This document shows positions 29,338 to 37,627 of a stretch of 43,918 nt of DNA, in pieces. How positions within the stretch are numbered: the first letter of the stretch is position 1; each line of letters opens with the position of its first letter. Position numbers and translations under genes: made by a program. This stretch comes from an uncultured beta proteobacterium (GTDB lineage Bacteria > Pseudomonadota > Gammaproteobacteria > Burkholderiales > Burkholderiaceae_C): positions 1 to 43,918 of the forward strand of contig CAIKVZ010000328.1 of NCBI GenBank assembly GCA_903830985.1. The letters are read 5' to 3'. The notes under the pieces were generated by a model that saw only the letters and a list, made by a program, of their open reading frames with translations, did not search any database and was not told the origin of the DNA.

Positions 29338-29718
29338 ATGTTCAGTCACGTCATGGTTGGTGTCAACGATCTCGAGGTTTCCCGCAAGTTCTACGATGCG
29401 CTGCTGGGCACGCTGGGCATCGCCCCGGGCGTGGCCAACATGAACCGGTATTTTTACCGCAGCCCGACCGGGACCTTCGGCATTACGACGCCGATCAATG
29501 GAGGGGCGGCGACGCACGGCAACGGCAGCACCATCGGTTTCACCACAACCTCCACCGAGCAGGCGGACGCCTTCCATGCGGCAGGTGTCGCCAACGGCGG
29601 CACGAGCTGTGAAGATCCGCCCGGCTTTCGCGAAGGTTCGGTGGGCAAGCTCTACCTGGCCTATGTGCGCGACCCCGACGGCAACAAGCTCTGCGCGCTG
29701 CATCGCCCGCCGAAGTAA
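29338..29718 (+). CDS. VOC (glyoxalase/bleomycin-resistance fold) protein
   Basis: A 126-residue protein with one vicinal-oxygen-chelate fold made of two beta-alpha-beta-beta-beta modules. Module 1 has HVMVGVNDLEVSRKFYDALLG; module 2 ends YVRDPDGNKLCALHRP, the DPDGN block being typical. The first His (residue 4) and a Glu/His pair in the second module could bind a metal. An AAAGGAG site 6 bases before the ATG fixes the start, although the frame is open far upstream. It resembles the glutathione-transferase-like VOC proteins common in proteobacteria; its substrate is unknown. The gene is followed 75 bases later by a secreted-protein gene with a hairpin leader. Confidence 0.88.
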   Translation: MFSHVMVGVNDLEVSRKFYDALLGTLGIAPGVANMNRYFYRSPTGTFGITTPINGGAATHGNGSTIGFTTTSTEQADAFHAAGVANGGTSCEDPPGFREGSVGKLYLAYVRDPDGNKLCALHRPPK

Positions 29719-29753
29719 GGTGCAGGCGCACGCAGACGGCGCTCCTGTGAAAA

Positions 29754-29797
29754 TCATGATGGAAGCCTAGAATGTATTAAAGGCATTTCCATCATGA
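29754..29797 (+). promoter_or_regulatory. Hairpin covering ribosome site and start codon of 29794 gene
   Basis: TCATGATGGAA (29754-29764) pairs perfectly with TTCCATCATGA (29787-29797), and GCCT (29765-29768) with AGGC (29781-29784), with a two-base bulge and a 12-base loop. The right arm includes the AUG at 29794-29796, and the inner arm contains the AAGG ribosome site. As RNA this would hide both signals; as DNA it could be an operator. Confidence 0.55.
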
Positions 29798-30153
29798 AAA
29801 CCGTTCTCTTCATAGCGCTGGCGCTGGCGTTCGCCCAAGGCGCGCAGGCCGAGTCCTACCAATGCAAACTCCAATCAGGGGACGTTGTTGCAGCGCAGTT
29901 TCCCTGCGAGCCCGCCATGCTCGAGCGCTTCACGAAAAGTCTGCTGGCGCTCTACCCGCAGGTGCGCGAGATCAACACCAGTCCCGACTACATCATGAAC
30001 CTGTACATTTTTTCCATGACCAGTTGTACGGGGCATTTCGCCAAGATGACGCCAGAGGAAATCGGTGTCAATGGCGAGCCCTTTTTCCCAAAAGAAATGC
30101 TCGCGGCCATGGTCAAGGCGGGGCGTGAAGTCATGTGCCCGGTGCCTCGGTGA
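29794..30153 (+). CDS. Small secreted protein of unknown function
   Basis: A 119-residue protein with a clear Sec signal peptide (MKTVLFIALALAFAQGAQA, cleavage after residue 19). The mature part has four Cys residues (CKLQ, FPCEP, TSCTGHF, MCPVPR), enough for two disulfides, and no domain I recognise. The start ATG is buried in a strong inverted repeat. The last bases overlap the start of the next gene, so translation of the two is probably coupled. Periplasmic location is inferred from the leader and cysteines. Confidence 0.75.
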   Translation: MKTVLFIALALAFAQGAQAESYQCKLQSGDVVAAQFPCEPAMLERFTKSLLALYPQVREINTSPDYIMNLYIFSMTSCTGHFAKMTPEEIGVNGEPFFPKEMLAAMVKAGREVMCPVPR

Positions 30154-31613
30154 CGGCCTACGACCGTTTTCTCGAAAGCCACCCGGAATACGTGGTTACC
30201 GGCGTGCTGGACGATTTGCGCGCGGCGCAGTACAGCCGCCTGGACGCACAGGATCAGGTCTATCTGGACTACACCGGCGGCGGCCTGCACGCCACGTCGC
30301 AGGTGCTGGAGCACGCGCAAATGCTCAGCGACCAGGTGCTGGGCAATCCGCACTCGGCCAGCCCCAGTTCCATGGAAATGACGCGCCGGGTGGAACAGGC
30401 GCGCGCTGCCGTGCTGGCGTATTTCAACGCCACAGGCGAGTACACCGCCATCTTCACCCTCAACGCCTCCGCGGCGCTCAAACTGGTGGGCGAGTCGTAC
30501 CCGTTTGCCCCGGGCGGCAAACTCCTGCTGACCGCGGACAACCACAACTCGGTCAACGGCATGCGCGAGTTCGCCCGGGTCAAGGGCGTCAGCGCGAGCT
30601 ACGCGCCGCTGACCCGACCGGAATTGCGCATCGACCCGCAGGCCATGGATGAACTGCTGGACCAGGCCGCCCCGGCGCAGGCGAACCTGCTGGCGTTTCC
30701 GGCGCAGTCCAATTTTTCCGGCGTGAAGCACCCGCTGGAGCTGATCGCGCGGGCCCAAGCCAAGGGCTGGCATGTGCTGCTCGACGCCGCAGCCTATGTG
30801 CCCACCAACCCGCTGGACCTGCGCGCGCTGACGCCGGACTTTGTGGCGCTGTCGTTCTACAAGATGTTCGGCTACCCCACGGGCGTGGGCTGCCTGCTGG
30901 TGCGCAACGCCACGCTCCAAACACTGCGTCGACCCTGGTTCGGTGGCGGCACGGTCAACTTCGCCACGGTGCAGGGGCGCATGCATGTGCTGTCCAAGGG
31001 CGAGGCGGGCTTTGAGGACGGAACCCTCAACTACCTGGGCATACCCGCCGTGGAGATCGGCCTGCGCCACTTGCAGCAGGTGGGCATGACCACCATCCAG
31101 ACCCGCGTCAACTGCCTGACCGAATGGCTCATCACGCAACTGCTGGCCATCCGGCACGGCAACGGGCGTCCGATGGTGCGGCTGTACGGGCCCGCCAACA
31201 TGGTCATGCGCGGCGGCACCGTCACCCTGAACTTCTACGATCCCCAGGGCCACCTCGTGGACTACCGGCGCGTCGAGGAGTTGGCCGGTGAGGCGCGCAT
31301 CTCGCTGCGCACCGGCTGCTTTTGCAACCCCGGCGCCGGTGAGTCGGCCGAGAACCTGAGCGAAGAGGACATGCGTGCCGGCATTGCCCAGGTCGGCGGC
31401 GAAATCAACCTGCTGCGCTTTTCCCAGGCGATGCAGGCGCGCGGGGGCAAGAGCGCCGGCGCCATCCGTGTCTCCACCGGCATTGCCAGCAACTGGGCCG
31501 ACGTGGCGCGCTTTCTCGCCTTCGTGACCGGCCTCAAGGATCAGACCGCGCTGGCCATCGGCACGGTGTCGTTCGACATCGAATCCTGCCGCGTGGTGCG
31601 CGACGGCGGCTGA
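30135..31613 (+). CDS. Class V aminotransferase, molybdenum-cofactor-sulfurase/cysteine-desulfurase-like
   Basis: A 492-residue PLP enzyme of the aminotransferase class V/MOCS N-domain type. The blocks DQVYLDYTGGGLHATSQVLE near 40, NPHSASPSSMEMTRRVEQAR near 72 and HNSVNGMREFARVKG near 135 are MOCS-like. The PLP lysine is in VALSFYKMFGYPTGVG near 242. The cysteine-bearing loop RISLRTGCFCNPGAGE near 395 matches the sulfur-carrying loop. It therefore may mobilise sulfur from cysteine, but it lacks the MOSC domain of true molybdenum cofactor sulfurases, and the acceptor is unknown. Start is GTG at 30135, overlapping the preceding gene by 19 bases; a GTG at 30150 that overlaps the preceding TGA is an equally good choice. 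Confidence 0.82.
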   Translation: MPGASVTAYDRFLESHPEYVVTGVLDDLRAAQYSRLDAQDQVYLDYTGGGLHATSQVLEHAQMLSDQVLGNPHSASPSSMEMTRRVEQARAAVLAYFNATGEYTAIFTLNASAALKLVGESYPFAPGGKLLLTADNHNSVNGMREFARVKGVSASYAPLTRPELRIDPQAMDELLDQAAPAQANLLAFPAQSNFSGVKHPLELIARAQAKGWHVLLDAAAYVPTNPLDLRALTPDFVALSFYKMFGYPTGVGCLLVRNATLQTLRRPWFGGGTVNFATVQGRMHVLSKGEAGFEDGTLNYLGIPAVEIGLRHLQQVGMTTIQTRVNCLTEWLITQLLAIRHGNGRPMVRLYGPANMVMRGGTVTLNFYDPQGHLVDYRRVEELAGEARISLRTGCFCNPGAGESAENLSEEDMRAGIAQVGGEINLLRFSQAMQARGGKSAGAIRVSTGIASNWADVARFLAFVTGLKDQTALAIGTVSFDIESCRVVRDGG

Positions 31614-31821
31614 ACCAATGTCAGGGCTCGGGTCATGAGTTTCCGAGCAGGGTTGGTCCTTCGATGCGGCAGATATGAGGGTATTCCAGCGTTGCCTTCA
31701 GCGGTTGTGGCGAGGTGAGATACTGAACCGGATGTGGTTGAAATGCCTATCGTTATCCACTTGCCAGCTGACGAGCGCCCCGAGAAGTCCCACCTCACCG
31801 AAAAAGTCCCCGGTCTCCAAC

Positions 31822-32889
31822 ATGCAATACGACAGCCCCATCGACATCGTCTACCTCTGGGTCAATGGCAGCGACCCCGCTTGGCGCGGCAAGCGTCGGC
31901 GCGCCGCCCAGAGGCTCAGCGCGGGCCATCGAAGCTCCCTGGGCCTGCACGGCAACGTCGAGGGCCGCTTCCGCGACAACGGCGAATTGCGCTACAGCCT
32001 GCGCGCACTCGAGCAGTTTTTCCCGGAACATGGCCATGTCTACCTCGTCACTGACGGACAGACGCCGGCCTGGCTGCGCCCGTCCGACCGTTTGACCCTG
32101 GTCGACCACAGGGACCTGATCCCGGCGACCCGCCTGCCGACCTTTGACTCCGGGAATATCGAGTCCTACATCCACCGCATTCCGACGTTGTCGGAACGCT
32201 TCATCTACCTCAACGACGATGTGTTCTTCGGCGCACCGGTCCGGACCGAAGATTGGTTCTGGGACGCCGGTGTCTATGCCGCCTGGTCGGACGAGGCGCT
32301 GGTGGCCGACGGACCGCTGTGCCAGGATGCCAACTCGATGGACAACGCCACGCGCTTGTCCCGGCAGTGGCTGGCCGCTCGAGCCCCCGACCGGCCGCGC
32401 CGGGGCGATGCGACGGCGCGGCGGCCGGACTACGCGCATACCTCGCGCACCTTTGCCCACGCGCCGCGGCCGCTGCTCAGATCGGTGCTGTTCGAACTGG
32501 AGGGTCTGGCGCCCGAGCTGTTCGCCGGCGTGCGTTCGACCGTCTTTCGCACCTGGGACCAGCCGACCATCGTCGCTGATTTCGTGATCCGCTGGGCCCT
32601 GGCGCACGGCGTCACACGGATGCGCGACTACCGCCACAGCTACTTGTCGACCGGCGACGCCGACATCGGCGCGCAACTCGACCGTCTGCTCTCGGCCACC
32701 GAGGGCATCGATTTTTTCTGCATCAACGACACCACCGACAACGCCCCGGCACATGACGCCCGGCTGGCGCAGGTGCGCGAAGCGCTGCAACAGTTGTTCC
32801 CCCTGCCCTCCAGCTTCGAACAGCCGGTGGCCTTCAAGCACCCGAGGTGTCTGAAGCCTGGCACATGGCAAAGCGCCCAGACTGTTTGA
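31822..32889 (+). CDS. Stealth-type sugar-phosphate transferase
   Basis: A 355-residue protein of the Stealth family, whose bacterial members transfer hexose-1-phosphates from nucleotide sugars to build phosphate-linked capsule polysaccharides. The conserved regions are visible: CR1 as IDIVYLWVNGSDPAW (residues 7-21), CR2 as ELRYSLRALEQFFPEHGHVY near 55, CR3 as FIYLNDDVFFGAPV near 130 with the Asp pair, and a CR4-like FFCINDTTDN near 300. The frame is open from 31675, but homologues start just before the IDIVY block, so the ATG at 31822 is used despite a weak ribosome site. No other capsule gene is nearby, so it may act on another surface glycan. No signal or membrane segment: cytoplasmic. 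Confidence 0.85.
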   Translation: MQYDSPIDIVYLWVNGSDPAWRGKRRRAAQRLSAGHRSSLGLHGNVEGRFRDNGELRYSLRALEQFFPEHGHVYLVTDGQTPAWLRPSDRLTLVDHRDLIPATRLPTFDSGNIESYIHRIPTLSERFIYLNDDVFFGAPVRTEDWFWDAGVYAAWSDEALVADGPLCQDANSMDNATRLSRQWLAARAPDRPRRGDATARRPDYAHTSRTFAHAPRPLLRSVLFELEGLAPELFAGVRSTVFRTWDQPTIVADFVIRWALAHGVTRMRDYRHSYLSTGDADIGAQLDRLLSATEGIDFFCINDTTDNAPAHDARLAQVREALQQLFPLPSSFEQPVAFKHPRCLKPGTWQSAQTV

Positions 32890-32904
32890 GATGCATAGAG
32901 TCCC

Positions 32905-33069
32905 TTAATCTTCCGCTTTTTCTGCGTCGGCAAATGCGGCCAACCCGGTCAACTTGGGCATGCCACATTTGCCAAACTGCAGCTGAATCAGCCCCTTCTG
33001 TTCGAGCTTGCTCAACCAGACATTCGCGGACTGACGTGAGCAACTCGTCAGACTGCTAGGGTTAACCAT
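32905..33069 (-). pseudogene. Remnant of a Crp/Fnr-type regulator, C-terminal helix-turn-helix
   Basis: The minus strand encodes 54 residues from an ATG at 33069. They include SRQSANVWLSKLEQKGLIQL, a Crp-type recognition helix and wing, then GLAAFADAE, a typical end for such regulators. Just upstream the matching sequence SDELLTS continues in another frame, and a stop lies in frame before the ATG. The nucleotide-binding domain is missing. I read it as a frameshifted, truncated regulator gene rather than a working small protein. Confidence 0.6.
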
Positions 33070-33252
33070 GGGTTCAATCCGTCAACATTGTCGGAAGTTT
33101 GGCAATTGGAACCACGCTCTCGCCCTACTATACGCAGACCACCTTGGCATGCATCGAAACATGCCACCAACCTCTGGAGTGCAAGCGTGAAACTGCCAAC
33201 TTCCGCGTCAACCGTAGCGCTGTTCGCACCTCTTTTTGCGGGATGAATCGCC

Positions 33253-34821
33253 ATGCCTGAGAACATTGTGAATCGCCGAGGCTTGCTGAAAAAAGTCGCT
33301 GTCGGTGGGGTCCTGGCCGGCGGCTTGGCGGCCATCGGCACCGAGGCCTACCTGTTGCTCAATCGCCGTCCGATGGAGGACCTCTACGGGCCGTATCCGG
33401 GGCGGGACGCACTGCGCGCGCCCAGGCTGCTCAATGCCAACGCCGATAAGCCAAATGTCATCATCATTTACTGCGACGACCTGGGCTATGGCGACCTGGG
33501 CTGCTATGGCAGCACCTCCATTCGAACGCCGCATATCGACCGCATGGCGAAAGCCGGCCTGCGCTTGAGCGACTATTACGCCTGTAGCGGTGTGTGCTCG
33601 CCCTCGCGCGCCGGCCTGCTCACGGGACGCTACCCGTTTCGCTCCGGCATGACGGGCAACCCTTACCCGGCGAATGAGGCGACCTCGCAGCGCATGCTGC
33701 GCAACTGGGCCGGTCAACTGTCGGTGCTGGGCAGCACCGATCTGCACGAGGCCTATGCCACCGAAGGACTGTCCGACAAGGAGCTGACGCTGGCATCCGC
33801 TCTGAAGGTGGCAGGCTACCGCACCGCCATGATTGGCAAGTGGCATTTGGGCGACTTCAGCCAGCAGCCCGAGTTTCATCCGAACAAGTTCGGCTTTGAC
33901 CGCTACCTGGGCGTGCCCCACAGCAACGACATGCGGCCCTGTCCGCTGTACCGCAATGCCGAGCAAGTCGAAGCCGACATCCTGAACATCCTGCCGCAAG
34001 TGACCGGGCGTTACACCGCTGAAGCGCTGGCCGTGATCGAGGAAGCCAGGGGCCAGCCATTTTTCCTGTACCTGGCACATACCTTTCCGCACCAGCCCCT
34101 GGCGGCCTCGGCCAACTTTGCCGGCAAATCCCAGGCCGGAAAGTATGGCGATGCCGTGGAAGAAATCGACTGGAGCGTCGGGCAGATTGTGCAAGCGCTG
34201 GACCGCGCCGGCGTCACCGACAACACCCTGGTCATCTTTACCAGCGACAACGGCCCCTGGTTTGAAGGCAGTGCGGGGGTTTTGCGTGGCGGCAAAGGGC
34301 AGTCGATGGACGGCGGATTCAAGGTGCCCTTCATTGCCAAATGGCCCAAAGAGATACCGGCCGGCTCGCAGTCGGCAGAGCTGGTGACCAATCTGGACAT
34401 CTTTCCGACGCTGTTGGAACTCGCCGGCCTGGAGAAGCCTGTCGACAGGGTGATTGACGGTGTCAGCATGATCGGCCTCCTGACCGGCACCGCGCCCAAA
34501 TCCCCGCGCGATGCCTTCTTCTACTACCACTACGACGAACTGCAGGCGGTGCGCATGGGAACCTGGAAGTACATCCGCAGAACCAACCGCTATGTGTGGC
34601 CGATACCGCTCGATGCAGAGCCCATTTCACGCAAATTCGGCACCAAGCAGCTCGGCAACGAACGCGCGCCCCTGCTGTACGACTTGGCGCGCGACCCGGG
34701 TGAACGCTACAACGTGATCGCCACACACCCCGACATCGCAGCCCGGCTGGAGGGCGCCATGGCCGCGTGGGAAGCGCAGAACAGGAAGAACCCGCGCGGT
34801 TTTGCGGCGCTGGCCACATGA
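33253..34821 (+). CDS. Arylsulfatase-type sulfatase (Cys-type), Tat-like leader
   Basis: A 522-residue sulfate-ester hydrolase. The leader has NRRGLLKKVAVGGVLAGG, a Tat-like motif and hydrophobic helix, so the enzyme should be exported or membrane-tethered. The catalytic core starts with NVIIIYCDDLGYGDLGCYG (metal Asp pair). It has the formylglycine motif C-S-P-S-R near residue 116 in SGVCSPSRAGLLTGRYPFRSG, plus AMIGKWHLGD near 195, LAHTFPHQP near 275 and FTSDNGPWFEG near 330 (metal Asp-Asn). The Cys must be converted to formylglycine, and the overlapping next gene encodes a maturase. It heads a seven-gene operon. Upstream (33070-33252) there is no gene. The sulfated substrate is not evident from sequence. 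Confidence 0.92.
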   Translation: MPENIVNRRGLLKKVAVGGVLAGGLAAIGTEAYLLLNRRPMEDLYGPYPGRDALRAPRLLNANADKPNVIIIYCDDLGYGDLGCYGSTSIRTPHIDRMAKAGLRLSDYYACSGVCSPSRAGLLTGRYPFRSGMTGNPYPANEATSQRMLRNWAGQLSVLGSTDLHEAYATEGLSDKELTLASALKVAGYRTAMIGKWHLGDFSQQPEFHPNKFGFDRYLGVPHSNDMRPCPLYRNAEQVEADILNILPQVTGRYTAEALAVIEEARGQPFFLYLAHTFPHQPLAASANFAGKSQAGKYGDAVEEIDWSVGQIVQALDRAGVTDNTLVIFTSDNGPWFEGSAGVLRGGKGQSMDGGFKVPFIAKWPKEIPAGSQSAELVTNLDIFPTLLELAGLEKPVDRVIDGVSMIGLLTGTAPKSPRDAFFYYHYDELQAVRMGTWKYIRRTNRYVWPIPLDAEPISRKFGTKQLGNERAPLLYDLARDPGERYNVIATHPDIAARLEGAMAAWEAQNRKNPRGFAALAT

Positions 34822-35993
34822 GTTTGTCAACCCGGGAACCTTTTCACGTGATGGTGAAAGCCAGCGGTGCCCAGTGCAATCTGGATTGCACCTACTGCTT
34901 TTACCTGCACAAGCAGTCCACCCTGGACCAGCCTGATCTGCCGCGAATGAATGACGAAGTGCTGGAGGCGCACATTCGCCAATACATCGAGGCGCAGGAC
35001 GCCAGGCAGGTGGTTTTTTCCTGGCAGGGCGGCGAGCCCACGCTGATGGGTCTGGATTTTTTTCGCCGGGTTGTTGCCTTGCAGCGGCAATACGCCAAGC
35101 CCGGCCAGCGCGTGGAAAACGACTTGCAAACCAACGGCGTGCTGATCGACGAGGACTGGGCCGTATTCCTCAAAGCCAACGATTGGCTCGTGGGACTGTC
35201 CATGGACGGTCCGCCCGAATTGCACGATCTGTACCGCCGCACCAAGGGCGGCACGCCCTCCAGCGCGCGGGTGGTGCGCGCAGCCGAGTTGTTCCATCGC
35301 CACGGCATTCCATTCAACGTGCTGTGTGTCGTGAACCGAACCAATGCCCGCCGACCCAATGATGTGTACCGCTACCTGCGTGACACCATCCGGCCGCGCA
35401 TGATTCAGTTCATACCCTGCGTGGAGCGCGCTGCCTGCCAGATCACGGCGCCGGGCCATTGGAACGTAAATGGGCCATCGGCCGTCACCGACTGGTCCGT
35501 CAAGCCGCAGGATTGGGGCTATTTTCTGGGCCGTGTCTGGGATGAATGGTTCCGGCGCGATTACGGTCGTGTCTTTGTCGATCAGTTTGAAAATGTGATT
35601 TCGCAAATGATGGGCTTCGGCGCGCAAACGTGCGTCAGCAGCGAACGCTGCGGCAAAGCCCTGGCGATTGAACACAATGGCGATGTGTACAGTTGTGACC
35701 ACTATGTGTATGCGCCATACAAGCTGGGCAACATTCTGCTGACGAACGAAGGCGAACTGGCGAACGGTCAAGCACAGCTGGACTTCGGTGCTGCCAAGCA
35801 CAAGAGCCTGCCGGCCTATTGCCAGGCCTGCGAATACCGGGATTTGTGCTGGGGCGATTGCCCGAAAAATCGCTTCCTCAAGACCCCCGATGGCGAGCCC
35901 GGTTTGAGCTACCTGTGCACCGGACTGAAACAGTTCTACGCCAAGGTGACGCTGGCGCGCAGGGAAGTTCAGCGCCGCCTTGAAAATACATGA
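34818..35993 (+). CDS. Anaerobic sulfatase-maturating radical SAM enzyme (anSME)
   Basis: A 391-residue radical SAM/SPASM enzyme that oxidises the active-site Cys or Ser of sulfatases to formylglycine without oxygen. The cluster motif CX3CX2C is C20-N-L-D-C24-T-Y-C27. VFSWQGGEPTLMGLDFF near 67 and LSMDGPPELHD near 136 are family blocks. The C-terminal SPASM part has CVSSERCGK, VYSCDHYVY and CQACEYRDLCWGDCPKNRF, giving ligands for two auxiliary 4Fe-4S clusters. Its ATG overlaps the sulfatase stop (ATGA), so the pair is translationally coupled and the maturase surely serves that sulfatase. Cytoplasmic action fits later Tat export of the folded sulfatase. Confidence 0.95.
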   Translation: MSLSTREPFHVMVKASGAQCNLDCTYCFYLHKQSTLDQPDLPRMNDEVLEAHIRQYIEAQDARQVVFSWQGGEPTLMGLDFFRRVVALQRQYAKPGQRVENDLQTNGVLIDEDWAVFLKANDWLVGLSMDGPPELHDLYRRTKGGTPSSARVVRAAELFHRHGIPFNVLCVVNRTNARRPNDVYRYLRDTIRPRMIQFIPCVERAACQITAPGHWNVNGPSAVTDWSVKPQDWGYFLGRVWDEWFRRDYGRVFVDQFENVISQMMGFGAQTCVSSERCGKALAIEHNGDVYSCDHYVYAPYKLGNILLTNEGELANGQAQLDFGAAKHKSLPAYCQACEYRDLCWGDCPKNRFLKTPDGEPGLSYLCTGLKQFYAKVTLARREVQRRLENT

Positions 35994-36007
35994 CGTAGGA
36001 GAAATAC

Positions 36008-37627
36008 ATGCGCAGATGGAACGGCTGGGGCGATGACGGCACCTCGATGGAACTCGGCGAGGGCGCACGCGCCATGCTGGCGCAGCGGCTGGGCCCGGGC
36101 CTGCCGGGCCAGGATGCAAGCCGTGACGCCATCCTGGCCCAGGTCCCGCCATCACGCCTGCCAGGGGCGCACGCCGCGATTCAAACCGACGCGGGCCTAC
36201 GCTTCTCCATGGCCCTGGGCGAAAGCTTTGCCGACTGGATTCGCAAACGCTTTGGCGCCCTGCCGCCCGTGCCCGACGGTGTGGCGTTTCCCGAGTCCAG
36301 CGAGCAGGTGCGCGAACTGCTCGCGCTGGCGCAAGCCAACAACTGGATGGTCATCCCCTTTGCCGGCGGCACCAGCGTGGCGGGCCATCTGGATTGCCCG
36401 ATCAGCGCGCGGCCTATTCTGTCGATCAACCTCGGCCGCCTGAACCGGCTGCTGCATCTGGACACGCAGAGCCAGCTCGCCACCTTTGGCGCCGGCACGC
36501 CGGGTCCCCAGGTGGAGGCGCAGTTGCGCGCACACGGCTACACGCTGGGACATTTTCCCCAGTCGTTTGAATACTCCACGGTGGGCGGCTGGGTGGTCAC
36601 GCGCTCCAGTGGTCAGCAGTCTTTGCGCTACGGCCGCATTGAACAACTGTTTGCCGGCGGCCACATGGAAACCCCGGTCGGCACGCTCACCCTCCCCACA
36701 CTTCCGGCCGCCAGCGCCGGACCGGACTTGCGCGAACTGGTGCTGGGCTCTGAAGGCCGATTCGGCATTCTCACCGAGGCCACGGTGCGGGTCACGCCCT
36801 TGCCGGAGCACGAGAGTTTTCACGCCATCTTCCTGCCGGACTGGGATGCGGCAGAAGCCGCCGTGCGCACCCTGGTGCAGCGCAAGCTGCCCTTGAGCAT
36901 GCTGCGCTTGAGCAATGGCATCGAGACGCAAACCAATCTGAGCCTGGCAGGACACACGCTGCTCATCGGCTGGCTGGAACGCTATCTGGCGCTGCGCGGC
37001 TGCCGTGACGACAAATGCATGCTGATGCTGGGTGTCACGGGCGACCGGCGCAGCGCGCCCCAGGCACTGCGCGAAGCGCGCCGTACCTTGTCGGCGTTTG
37101 GGGCGGTGTACATCGGCACGGCCATGGGATCCAAGTGGTTGAGCAACCGTTTCAAGGGCCCCTATCTGCGCAATACGCTGTGGGACCAGGGTTACTCGGC
37201 AGACACCATCGAGACGGCGGTGGACTGGCCCAATGTCAAGCCACTGATGCTGGCCATGGAGCAGGCCGCGCGCGACGTTTTTGCGCAGTACGGCGAGCGG
37301 GTGCACGCCTTCACCCACCTGTCGCACCTGTACCCGCAGGGCAGCAGCATCTATTCGCAGTTCGTCTGGGCCACCGCAGCCGGCGGCTTTGCCGCGAATT
37401 TCGAGCGCTGGCAAAAACTCAAGGCGGCGGTGGCCGCCACCATCGCGGCGCACGGTGGCACGGTGAGTCACCAGCATGGTGTGGGGCGCGACCACGCGGC
37501 GCATTTGGCGGACGAAAAAGGCCCGCTCGGCATGGACACACTGGCGCAGTTGTGCCGCCATTTCGACCCGAAAAAGATCATGAATCCCGGCAAGCTGCTA
37601 CAGGACGAAGGCCCATGGGCCAGTTGA
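36008..37627 (+). CDS. FAD-binding oxidase similar to alkyl-dihydroxyacetonephosphate synthase
   Basis: A 539-residue flavoprotein of the FAD_binding_4/PCMH family, closest in pattern to alkyl-DHAP synthase (AGPS), which makes the ether bond of ether lipids by swapping an acyl chain for a fatty alcohol. The start RRWNGWGDD is typical for AGPS-like proteins. FAD contacts are IPFAGGTSVAGHLDC near 118, PQSFEYSTVGGWVVTRSSGQ near 182 and LVLGSEGRFGILTEATVRV near 245. The C-terminal GGTVSHQHGVGRDHAAHL near 480 carries the active-site histidines. It lies 14 bases after the maturase gene. Its overlap with a GlpD-like gene fits glycerophosphate or ether-lipid metabolism. A related lactate- or glycolate-oxidase function is less likely. 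Confidence 0.85.
   Translation: MRRWNGWGDDGTSMELGEGARAMLAQRLGPGLPGQDASRDAILAQVPPSRLPGAHAAIQTDAGLRFSMALGESFADWIRKRFGALPPVPDGVAFPESSEQVRELLALAQANNWMVIPFAGGTSVAGHLDCPISARPILSINLGRLNRLLHLDTQSQLATFGAGTPGPQVEAQLRAHGYTLGHFPQSFEYSTVGGWVVTRSSGQQSLRYGRIEQLFAGGHMETPVGTLTLPTLPAASAGPDLRELVLGSEGRFGILTEATVRVTPLPEHESFHAIFLPDWDAAEAAVRTLVQRKLPLSMLRLSNGIETQTNLSLAGHTLLIGWLERYLALRGCRDDKCMLMLGVTGDRRSAPQALREARRTLSAFGAVYIGTAMGSKWLSNRFKGPYLRNTLWDQGYSADTIETAVDWPNVKPLMLAMEQAARDVFAQYGERVHAFTHLSHLYPQGSSIYSQFVWATAAGGFAANFERWQKLKAAVAATIAAHGGTVSHQHGVGRDHAAHLADEKGPLGMDTLAQLCRHFDPKKIMNPGKLLQDEGPWAS

Noticed and set aside
33070-33252. Upstream continuation of the Crp-like remnant
   Set aside because: All minus-strand frames here are interrupted or show no nucleotide-binding-domain pattern, so I limited the remnant to the helix-turn-helix tail.
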